Assembly (NCBI RefSeq): GCF_016834655.1
Contig: NZ_JAENHP010000005.1
Location: 248,001-312,000 of the forward strand
Reading direction: 5' to 3'
Length of the DNA: 64,000 nucleotides
DNA from: Paractinoplanes ovalisporus
GTDB lineage: Bacteria > Actinomycetota > Actinomycetes > Mycobacteriales > Micromonosporaceae
The number at the start of each line of letters is the position of its first letter. Position 1 is the stretch's first letter. Below, piece by piece: positions 49,434 to 55,752 of the stretch. The notes beneath the pieces are model-generated. The model ran no database searches, was not told where the DNA came from, and saw only the letters and a program-made list of their open reading frames with translations. The position numbers were made by a program, and so were the translations under genes.

Positions 49434-50894
49434 GTGTCGGTAACTCCTTCCTCCCGCCGTGTCGCCCTGCTCACCCTCGGATGTGCCCGTAACGAGGTCG
49501 ACTCGGAAGAGCTCGCGGCCCGCCTCGACGCGGGCGGATGGCAGGTGAGCACCGACGCCGACGGGGCCGATGTGGTGGTCGTCAACACCTGCGGTTTCGT
49601 CGAGAAGGCCAAGCAGGACTCGATCGAGACGCTGCTGGCCGCGGCCGACACCGGGGCCAAGGTGGTCGCGGCCGGGTGCATGGCCGAGCGCTACGGCAAG
49701 GAACTGGCCGACAGCCTGCCCGAGGCGTCGGCGGTGGTCAGCTTCGACGACTACACCGACATCGCCGCCCGCCTCGACGGGGTGATGGCCGGCGAGAAGT
49801 TCGACGCGCACACCCCGCGCGACCGCCGCGAGCTGCTGCCGATCACGCCCGTGCAGCGCCAAGCGGCCAAGGTGGTCATCCCCGGGCACGCCACGGTCGA
49901 CGAACACACCCCGGCCCACCTGCGCAAGGTGCTGCGCCGCCGGCTCGACAACGGCCCGGTCGCCAGCCTCAAGCTGGCCAGCGGGTGCGACCGCAAGTGT
50001 GCGTTCTGCGCCATCCCGGCCTTCCGCGGCGCCTTCGTGTCGCGCGACCCGCAGGAGCTGCTGGCCGAGGCCGAGTGGCTGGCCCGGAGCGGCGTGCGTG
50101 AGCTGGTGCTGGTGAGCGAGAACAGCACCTCGTACGGGAAAGATCTGGGTGATCCGCGCCTGCTCGAGAAGCTGTTGCCGCAGCTGGCCGCGGTCGACGG
50201 CATCGTGCGGGTGCGCGCGAGCTATCTGCAGCCCGCCGAGACCCGGCCCGGCCTGGTCGAGACGATCGCGACCACCCCCGGCGTCGCCCCCTATTTCGAC
50301 CTCTCGTTCCAGCACTCGAGCGAGCCCGTGCTGCGCCGGATGCGCCGTTTCGGCTCCACCGACCGGTTCCTCGACCTGCTCGCCTCGGCCCGCGAGCTGG
50401 CCCCGGCGGCCGGCGCCCGCAGCAACTTCATCGTCGGCTTCCCCGGCGAGACCAAGGCCGATGTCGACGAGCTGGTGCGGTTCCTGTCCGAGGCCCGGCT
50501 CGACGCGATCGGCGTCTTCGACTACAGCGACGAGGACGGCACCGAGGCGGCCGGGCTCGACAAGAAGGTGCGGGAAGACACCATCAAGCGCCGGTACGAC
50601 CGGGTCGTCACGCTGGCCGACGAGCTCTGCGCCCAGCGGGCCGAGGAACGGCTCGGCTCGATCGTCGAGGTGCTGGTCGACACGGTCGAGCACGGCGAGG
50701 TCGAAGGCCGCGCCGAGCACCAGGCGCCCGAGGTCGACGGCTCCACCACGCTCGTCTCCGACACGTCCGGGGTCGACCTGGCCGCCCTGCGCCCCGGTGA
50801 CTTCGTGCGCGCGCGGGTCACCGCGACCGAGGGCGTCGACCTGGTCGCCGTGCCGGTCGAGATGATCTCAGCGGCGCCGGTGTCCCCGCGGTGA
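49434..50894 (+). CDS. rimO: Ribosomal protein S12 methylthiotransferase RimO
   Basis: Radical-SAM enzyme that methylthiolates the conserved aspartate of S12. 486 residues. The N-terminal MTTase domain has LGCARNEVDSE and VNTCGFVEKAKQDS, whose cysteines hold one iron-sulfur cluster. The radical SAM triad is CDRKCAFC, followed by a C-terminal TRAM domain. The gene is leaderless and its TGA overlaps the pgsA GTG. Confidence 0.96.
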   Translation: MSVTPSSRRVALLTLGCARNEVDSEELAARLDAGGWQVSTDADGADVVVVNTCGFVEKAKQDSIETLLAAADTGAKVVAAGCMAERYGKELADSLPEASAVVSFDDYTDIAARLDGVMAGEKFDAHTPRDRRELLPITPVQRQAAKVVIPGHATVDEHTPAHLRKVLRRRLDNGPVASLKLASGCDRKCAFCAIPAFRGAFVSRDPQELLAEAEWLARSGVRELVLVSENSTSYGKDLGDPRLLEKLLPQLAAVDGIVRVRASYLQPAETRPGLVETIATTPGVAPYFDLSFQHSSEPVLRRMRRFGSTDRFLDLLASARELAPAAGARSNFIVGFPGETKADVDELVRFLSEARLDAIGVFDYSDEDGTEAAGLDKKVREDTIKRRYDRVVTLADELCAQRAEERLGSIVEVLVDTVEHGEVEGRAEHQAPEVDGSTTLVSDTSGVDLAALRPGDFVRARVTATEGVDLVAVPVEMISAAPVSPR

Positions 50895-51502
50895 CCGACG
50901 AGCCGGTCCCGGTGTCCGCGCCGCGGACGGTCTCGCCGTACAACCCGGCGAACATCCTCACCGTGGTCCGGATCGTGCTGGTCCCGGTGTTCCTCGGGCT
51001 GGTGGTCTCGTCGCAGCTCACCGGCACCGGCCAGCGGATCGTGGCCTGCCTGGTCTTCTGCGTGGCCTCGGCGACCGACTTCGTCGACGGCTGGATCGCC
51101 CGGCGCTGGTCGATGGTCACCTCGTTCGGCAAGGTGGCCGACCCGATCGCCGACAAGGCGCTCACCGGCACGGCGCTGGTGCTGTTGTCGGTCTACGACC
51201 GGCTGCCCTGGTGGGTGACGTTGCTCATCCTGGTGCGCGAGTGGGGCATCACCGCGCTGCGGTTCTGGGTCATCCGCTACGGCATCATCCCGGCCAGCCG
51301 CGGCGGCAAGCTCAAGACCGTGCTGCAGATCGCCGCCATCGCGTGGTACCTGTGGCCGGTGCCCGAGCCGTTCGACATCATCGGCCCCGGGCTGATGGGC
51401 GCGGCGACGGTCGTGACGGTGGTGACCGGTGTGGACTATGTGATCGAGGCTCTGCGCCTGCGCCGCACGGCCCGGCGCATAGACTCCTCGGGTGGAGAAT
51501 GA
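50891..51502 (+). CDS. pgsA: CDP-alcohol phosphatidyltransferase (PgsA-type)
   Basis: Inner-membrane phosphatidyltransferase, probably CDP-diacylglycerol-glycerol-3-phosphate 3-phosphatidyltransferase. 203 residues, several hydrophobic segments. The full CDP-alcohol motif is present: DG..AR, then G, D, D in DFVDGWIARRWSMVTSFGK followed by VADPIADK. It overlaps rimO by 4 nt (GTGA) and cinA by 11 nt. The corresponding mycobacterial gene is pgsA3. Confidence 0.95.
   Translation: MTDEPVPVSAPRTVSPYNPANILTVVRIVLVPVFLGLVVSSQLTGTGQRIVACLVFCVASATDFVDGWIARRWSMVTSFGKVADPIADKALTGTALVLLSVYDRLPWWVTLLILVREWGITALRFWVIRYGIIPASRGGKLKTVLQIAAIAWYLWPVPEPFDIIGPGLMGAATVVTVVTGVDYVIEALRLRRTARRIDSSGGE
51480..51485 (+). 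promoter_or_regulatory. Leaderless -10 (TAGACT) of cinA inside pgsA
   Basis: TAGACT, 6 nt, GTG 51492, all within the last codons of pgsA. It allows cinA to be transcribed separately. Confidence 0.55.
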
Positions 51503-51965
51503 GAATCTCGCGGCGGCCGCGGCCGTGCACCGGCTGGTCGACCGCCATGAGACCTTCGCCACCGCCGAGTCGCTGACCGGCGGCCTGGTCGCGGCGACGG
51601 TCGTGGAGATCCCGGGCGTCAGCGCGGTCTACCGCGGCGGCTTCGTGGTCTACGCCACCGATCTGAAGCACACGCTCGCCGGCGTACGGGAAGATCTGCT
51701 CGCCGAACGCGGACCGGTCGACCCCGATGTCGCGGCGGCGCTGGCCGAGGGGGCCCGCGCACGCTGCGGCGCCGACTGGGGCGTGGCGACGACCGGGGTG
51801 GCCGGGCCCGACCCCCAGGACGGCAAGCCGGTGGGCCTGGTCTACGTCGCGGTCGCCGGGCCGGCAGGCACCGAGGTGCGCGAGCTGAAACTCGAAGGAA
51901 ACCGCGCCGCCATCCGGACGGAAAGTGTGACGAGAGCACTACAGCTGCTTGCAGACTGTCTCTGA
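51492..51965 (+). CDS. cinA: CinA-family protein (nicotinamide-nucleotide amidohydrolase, PncC-type)
   Basis: 157 residues, only the C-terminal CinA domain (PncC-like NMN deamidase); the N-terminal COG1058 domain of full CinA is absent. It has AESLTGGLVAATVVEIPG and VATTGVAGPDPQDGKPVGLVYVA. Likely role: recycling of nicotinamide mononucleotide in the cytoplasm. GTG 51492 overlaps the end of pgsA. In actinobacteria it commonly precedes clgR. Confidence 0.93.
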   Translation: MENENLAAAAAVHRLVDRHETFATAESLTGGLVAATVVEIPGVSAVYRGGFVVYATDLKHTLAGVREDLLAERGPVDPDVAAALAEGARARCGADWGVATTGVAGPDPQDGKPVGLVYVAVAGPAGTEVRELKLEGNRAAIRTESVTRALQLLADCL

Positions 51966-52122
51966 GCTGGGAATGTTGCCCCGGCCTGATCGGTTGCACA
52001 GATGCCCCGCTGTCGGGCGGCCCCGGAATTCGGCGGGGCGGGATGTCGGTATGGCCGGCAGCGGGTACGGTTGCGGGAAGCCTCCGGCGTGTGCCGGCGG
52101 CCCCGCCGCAGGAGGAGGTGCC

Positions 52123-52512
52123 ATGGTCCTGCTACGCCGGGTCATCGGCGACGCACTACGGGCGCGCCGGCAGGGGCAGCACCGCACGCTGCGCGAGGTG
52201 TCCACCGCCGCGAATGTCAGCCTCGGTTACCTGTCCGAGATCGAACGCGGCCAGAAGGAAGCGTCCAGCGAGCTGCTCGCCGCCATCTGTGACGCTCTCG
52301 GCGCACGACTCTCCGAGCTTCTCAGTGAGGTCAGCGACACGCTGTCCCTCGCCGAGGACATGGACGGCGTGCTGCTGCCGGTGGACGACAACAACAAGAA
52401 GACCGTGACGAGCGAAGGCAACGTCTCCGTCAAGGTCCGGCAGGAATCGCCCCTCAAGGCGACCCTGCACGCGACGAGGAAGCCACAACGCGACGTCGTC
52501 TACGCCGCCTGA
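52123..52512 (+). CDS. clgR: Transcriptional regulator ClgR
   Basis: Cro/C1-type HTH activator of clp protease, chaperone and psp genes. 129 residues. The HTH is HRTLREVSTAANVSLGYLSEIERGQKEASSELL (about 22-54). The protein ends in Ala-Ala (VVYAA), the degron through which ClgR is known to be removed by ClpP. ATG 52123 has a very strong GGAGGAGG site. A TACGGT (52066-52071) may serve as -10, giving a leader of about 45 nt. The 157 bases before the gene hold no other feature. Confidence 0.94.
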   Translation: MVLLRRVIGDALRARRQGQHRTLREVSTAANVSLGYLSEIERGQKEASSELLAAICDALGARLSELLSEVSDTLSLAEDMDGVLLPVDDNNKKTVTSEGNVSVKVRQESPLKATLHATRKPQRDVVYAA

Positions 52513-52525
52513 GAGATCTTGTGAT

Positions 52526-52570
52526 CGGGCCGGGTTCCGCTCTTCGGAGCGGAGCCCGGCCCGCTTCTTG
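52526..52570 (+). terminator. Intrinsic terminator after clgR
   Basis: A 17-bp stem (CGGGCCGGGTTCCGCTC / GAGCGGAGCCCGGCCCG, one G-T pair) with a TTCG tetraloop, then CTTCTTG. It separates clgR from pspA, which therefore needs its own promoter. Confidence 0.85.
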
Positions 52571-52645
52571 TCCGCAGGCCTGTGCAGATCCTGTGACTGC
52601 CTCGGGGACGGCCCCTCGGGATCGACCCCGAGCAGGGATTGCGCG

Positions 52646-52651
52646 TAGCCT
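52646..52651 (+). promoter_or_regulatory. Leaderless -10 (TAGCCT) upstream of pspA
   Basis: TAGCCT, 6 nt, GTG 52658, which opens a short leader ORF. It predicts a 157-nt leader before pspA. Confidence 0.5.
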
Positions 52652-52657
52652 CGATGC

Positions 52658-52714
52658 GTGGGGGAGACCCTGAGATCCCCCGGAGGTCACGTGACGTCGG
52701 TGGCGTCGAGCTGA
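52658..52714 (+). CDS. 18-codon leader ORF before pspA (candidate)
   Basis: Starts with GTG exactly 6 nt after TAGCCT and reads MGETLRSPGGHVTSVASS before a TGA. It contains the arms of a GGGGGA/TCCCCC hairpin (52660-52681). It could act as a leader peptide or attenuator for pspA, or be a chance frame after a real promoter. Confidence rests only on spacing. Confidence 0.35.
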   Translation: MGETLRSPGGHVTSVASS

Positions 52715-52814
52715 CACGATGGCATGACCACACCAGGTAACTCGCCATCGCGACAGCTCCTCGATCTGCGTCGGTGGCGGACCCGACTGAGCGACATTGA
52801 GGGGATACCGCGAG

Positions 52815-53672
52815 ATGGCGAATCCGTTCGTCAAGGGCTGGCGATACATGATGGCGCTCTTCGGCGCGAAGATTGATGAATACGCCGACCCGAAGGTTCA
52901 GATCCAGCAGGCCATCGAGGACGCGCAGCGGCAGCACCAGGCGCTCGTGCAGCAGGCCGCGGCAGTGATCGGAAACCAGCGTCAGCTGGAGATGAAGCTG
53001 TCCCGCCAGATGTCCGAGGTCGAGAAGCTCCAGGGCATGGCCCGGCAGGCGCTCGTCCTGGCCGACCGCGCCCGCGCCGGCGGTGACGAGTCCGAGGCCC
53101 AGAAGTACGAGTCGACCGCCCAGACGCTGGCGACCCAGCTGGTCTCGGGCGAGCAGTCGATGGAAGACCTCAAGACGCTGCACGACCAGGCGCTCTCGGC
53201 GGCGGGCCAGGCCCGCAAGGCTGTCGAGAACAACGCGATGGTGCTGCAGCAGCGCATCGGCGAGCGGTCGCGCCTGCTGAGCCAGCTCGAGCAGGCCAAG
53301 ATGCAGGAGACTGTGGCCAAGTCGCTCGAGTCGATGTCGTCGCTGGCCGCGCCCGGCAACACCCCGTCCCTCGACGAGGTGCGCGACAAGATCGAGCGCC
53401 GCTACGCCGACGCGATGGGCCGCGCCGAGCTTGCCTCCAACTCGGTCGAGGGCCGCATGCTCGAGGTCCAGAAGTCCAGCCTCGACATGGCCGGTTCGTC
53501 CCGGCTCGAGCAGATCCGCGCCAGCATGGCGGGCGACAAGCTCGGCGCCGCCCCGGCCCAGCCCGCGGTCGAGCAGGCCGGTCCGGCCTCCGACCCGGCC
53601 AGCGTGGCCCGGCTCGACGAGATCCGGGCCAGCATGAATCAGAAGCGCGGCGACACGACCGCCGCCGGCTGA
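52815..53672 (+). CDS. pspA: Phage shock protein A (PspA/IM30 family)
   Basis: Peripheral membrane coiled-coil protein that stabilises the membrane under stress. 285 residues. The N-terminal amphipathic start MANPFVKGWRYMMALFGAKID is followed by about 200 residues of coiled coil (QIQQAIEDAQRQHQALVQQA and onward) and an Ala/Pro linker with a duplicated LEQIRASM / LDEIRASM motif (near 235 and 270). ATG 52815 has GAGGGG 10 nt upstream. The clgR-pspA-pspM order matches mycobacteria, where ClgR controls pspA. Confidence 0.95.
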   Translation: MANPFVKGWRYMMALFGAKIDEYADPKVQIQQAIEDAQRQHQALVQQAAAVIGNQRQLEMKLSRQMSEVEKLQGMARQALVLADRARAGGDESEAQKYESTAQTLATQLVSGEQSMEDLKTLHDQALSAAGQARKAVENNAMVLQQRIGERSRLLSQLEQAKMQETVAKSLESMSSLAAPGNTPSLDEVRDKIERRYADAMGRAELASNSVEGRMLEVQKSSLDMAGSSRLEQIRASMAGDKLGAAPAQPAVEQAGPASDPASVARLDEIRASMNQKRGDTTAAG

Positions 53673-53695
53673 GAAGTTTGACGGGGAGGGCGACG

Positions 53696-54496
53696 GTGGA
53701 CGAGCGGACCAGATACTTCCGGCGACTCAAGCGGCTGCGCAGCTCGGCGCGGCGGTGGAGCGTGCTGGGAGGCGGGCTGGCCGCGGCCACCGCCGTCCTC
53801 ACTCCCTATGCGGGGATCGGCTGGGCCGACGCGATCTGGGCCGGCGCCGCCGGTTCCTCGATCGCGCTGGCCTGGTGGCGTCACAGCGACCACCGCGAGC
53901 TGGCCGCCACCCCGGCGCCGCCTCCGCCCCCGCCGATGGTGCCCGGGGCCAAGCTCACCGCGGCCCTCGAAAGGTTCCCGGCCGGCCGCACGGTGATGAA
54001 CGAGGTGCGTCGGCAGAAGAACCGCTACGCCCTGCGGGGTTCCGCGATCACCCAGGCGTGGGACCGGCTCGACGCCGCGTCGACGACGCTGACCGCGCTC
54101 GCCGGCCGGCTCAACGGCCCCGGCGAGGGCGCCCTGCTCGAGGCCGCGGTCGCCGAGGAGTGGCTGCGCGACCTCGGCCAGCGGGTCGCGAGCGTCGAAC
54201 GGGCCCTCCCGCTGAGCCCGCCCGGGCAGCGGACCGGCCTGGCCGAGTCCCACGGGTCGCTCGCCACCCAGTTCACCGAGGGCGTCGACGCGTACGAACG
54301 TCTGGTCGCCGCCGCCGCGAGCTATGTCGCCGAAGACGGCCACCCGGTCACCGACGGCCGGCACCCGGCGCTGGGCAGCCTGGTCGACGCCACCGACCGT
54401 CTGCGCGGCCTGGCCGAGGGGCTGTCCGAGCTCAAGCGCACCCCGACCACGGTGTTCAAGCAGGCCGCGGCTGACAACGCGGGCACCAGTAAGTGA
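53696..54496 (+). CDS. pspM: Phage shock envelope stress response protein PspM
   Basis: 266 residues. A basic N-terminus is followed by two adjacent hydrophobic segments (about 22-42 and 45-62), a Pro-rich linker and a helical cytoplasmic domain. It matches the PspM (Rv2743c-type) membrane partner of PspA by position and layout. GTG 53696 is chosen over TTG 53678 because GGGGAGGG lies 5 nt before it. It starts 23 nt after pspA and overlaps the convergent nei2 by 41 nt. Confidence 0.88.
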   Translation: MDERTRYFRRLKRLRSSARRWSVLGGGLAAATAVLTPYAGIGWADAIWAGAAGSSIALAWWRHSDHRELAATPAPPPPPPMVPGAKLTAALERFPAGRTVMNEVRRQKNRYALRGSAITQAWDRLDAASTTLTALAGRLNGPGEGALLEAAVAEEWLRDLGQRVASVERALPLSPPGQRTGLAESHGSLATQFTEGVDAYERLVAAAASYVAEDGHPVTDGRHPALGSLVDATDRLRGLAEGLSELKRTPTTVFKQAAADNAGTSK

Positions 54497-55247
54497 TCCG
54501 TTCGCCCTTCTCGTCCTTCTGAATCGCGCTTCCGCAGCGCCGGCACGGCTTCGCGCGCCGACCGTACACATAGCTCGTCTCACCGCGCCGCAGTGAACCC
54601 GTGGTGGTCTGCGTCCAGCGGCCGCGGTTCGAGGCCACCAGCTTCTGCGCGAGCGTGACCGTGCCCTTCAGGTCGGCCACACCCGAGACCGGCGTCCACG
54701 GCCACAGTCCACGCAGGAACAGCGTCTCGGCCTTGTAGAGGTTGCCGACCCCGGCCAGGTTGCGCTGATCGAGCAGGGCCTCGGCGATGGTCGTCTCCGG
54801 GTGCGCGGCGATGCGGCGTACGGCCTCGTCGGCGTCCCAGTCGGCGCCCAGCAGGTCGGGCCCGAGATGCCCGACATGCCGTTCCTCGTCGGCGGTCGGA
54901 TAGAGCGCGAGCTCGTGCAGGTGATAGCCGACGGCCACCGACCGTTTGGTGCGCAGCACGATCCGGATCAGGTGGGCCGGGCGCGCGGTCCAGCGTTCCC
55001 CCGGCGCGTACGCCCGCCAGGCGCCCTCCATCCGCAGGTGCGAGTGCAGGGTGAGCGGCTGCTCGCCGTCGCGGGTCAGGCGCAGCAGCAGATGTTTGCC
55101 GCGGCTGGCCGACTCGGCGACGGTCCAGCCGCTCAGGTCGGTGGTGGCCAGCTGCGGCACGCGGAAGTCGGAGCCGGTGAGCTCGTCACCCAGCAGGGCG
55201 CGTTCGATCACGCGCGCGGTGTTCCAGACGGTGTCGCCCTCGGGCAT
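54456..55247 (-). CDS. nei2: Fpg/Nei-family DNA glycosylase (endonuclease VIII)
   Basis: Base-excision repair glycosylase/AP lyase. 263 residues. The start must be ATG 55247 because Pro2-Glu3 (MPEGDT) is the catalytic N-terminus; the in-frame extension upstream is made of repeat DNA. SRGKHLLLRL contains the conserved Lys, and the C-terminal zinc finger CRRCGSAIQKDEKGERITYWCPRC is intact. An AAGAAT hexamer 6 nt before the ATG suggests a leaderless message. It is the neighbour of lhr in many actinobacteria, here separated from it by accessory genes. Confidence 0.94.
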   Translation of the reverse strand: MPEGDTVWNTARVIERALLGDELTGSDFRVPQLATTDLSGWTVAESASRGKHLLLRLTRDGEQPLTLHSHLRMEGAWRAYAPGERWTARPAHLIRIVLRTKRSVAVGYHLHELALYPTADEERHVGHLGPDLLGADWDADEAVRRIAAHPETTIAEALLDQRNLAGVGNLYKAETLFLRGLWPWTPVSGVADLKGTVTLAQKLVASNRGRWTQTTTGSLRRGETSYVYGRRAKPCRRCGSAIQKDEKGERITYWCPRCQPRPA

Positions 55248-55284
55248 GGGGTCAATTCTTCCCGTTTTCCGGCCCGGGAAGCAT

Positions 55285-55458
55285 CGGGCCGGGTGGGCTT
55301 TCCGGGTCAGCCCCGGCTTCCCGCGTTCGGTGGGCTCTCCGCGTCGGGCCTGGCTTCCGCGTTCGGTGGGCTTTCCGCGTCGGGTCCCGGCTTCCGCTTT
55401 CGGTGGGCTTTCCGCGTCAGGCCCGGCTTTTCGCATTCGGTGGGCTTTCCGCGCTCAG
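55285..55458 (-). repeat. 36/37-bp tandem repeat, about 4.5 units
   Basis: GGTGGGCT starts units at 55292, 55329, 55365, 55402 and 55439; the unit is of the form GGTGGGCTTTCCGCGTCGGG plus CTTCCGCGTTC-like bases. It fills the gap between nei2 and the AfsR-type gene and runs into the last codons of the latter frame. Confidence 0.9.
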
Positions 55459-55752
55459 CAGAGTTGCGAGCGCCGACTCGTCCGCACCCGTGTCCGGGAC
55501 ATCGGTGGGAACCGTCTCGGCCAGCCCGGCGGCCCGGATCGGGTCGGCGGCGTCGAGGTCGATGCCCCGCCGGGCCGCGATCCGGCGGACGGCGGTCAGC
55601 AGCGTGGCCGCGTCCTTCCCCCGATCGAGGCGGGCCAGCGCGTACGCCCCGGTGTGCAGACAGGCCAGCACGTTCCCGACGTCGTCCTCCGAATCAAAAA
55701 GATCCCGAGCTTCCCGTACGGCGGTGAGCGCCTCCCCGGGCTGAGCCGGCAC
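55417..55752 (-). pseudogene. Out-of-frame C-terminal part of the AfsR-type regulator
   Basis: This frame encodes about 110 residues of helical TPR-like sequence (EALTAVREARDLFD, GAYALARLDRGKDAATLL) that continues the regulator whose main frame ends at 55694. Removing one G from the G6 run at 55752-55757 joins the two into one protein of about 927 residues. A GTG at 55752 could restart translation. The last residues come from the 36-bp repeat. It may be a real frameshift, a slippage site or an assembly error. Confidence 0.6.

Noticed and set aside
52025..52050. GGAATT-N16-CGGT as a SigE-type promoter for clgR
   Set aside because: The -10 differs from the CGTT consensus and TACGGT nearer the gene is a better housekeeping -10.
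52742..52753. TCGC-CATC-GCGA palindrome upstream of pspA as a ClgR box
   Set aside because: Known ClgR sites have a CGC-N5-GCG core; here the spacer is 4, so it does not fit without further evidence.
55247..55436. Longer nei2 reading frame with a 63-residue N-terminal extension
   Set aside because: The extension is encoded by the 36-bp repeat, and the enzyme needs Pro2 at its N-terminus, so the start is at 55247.
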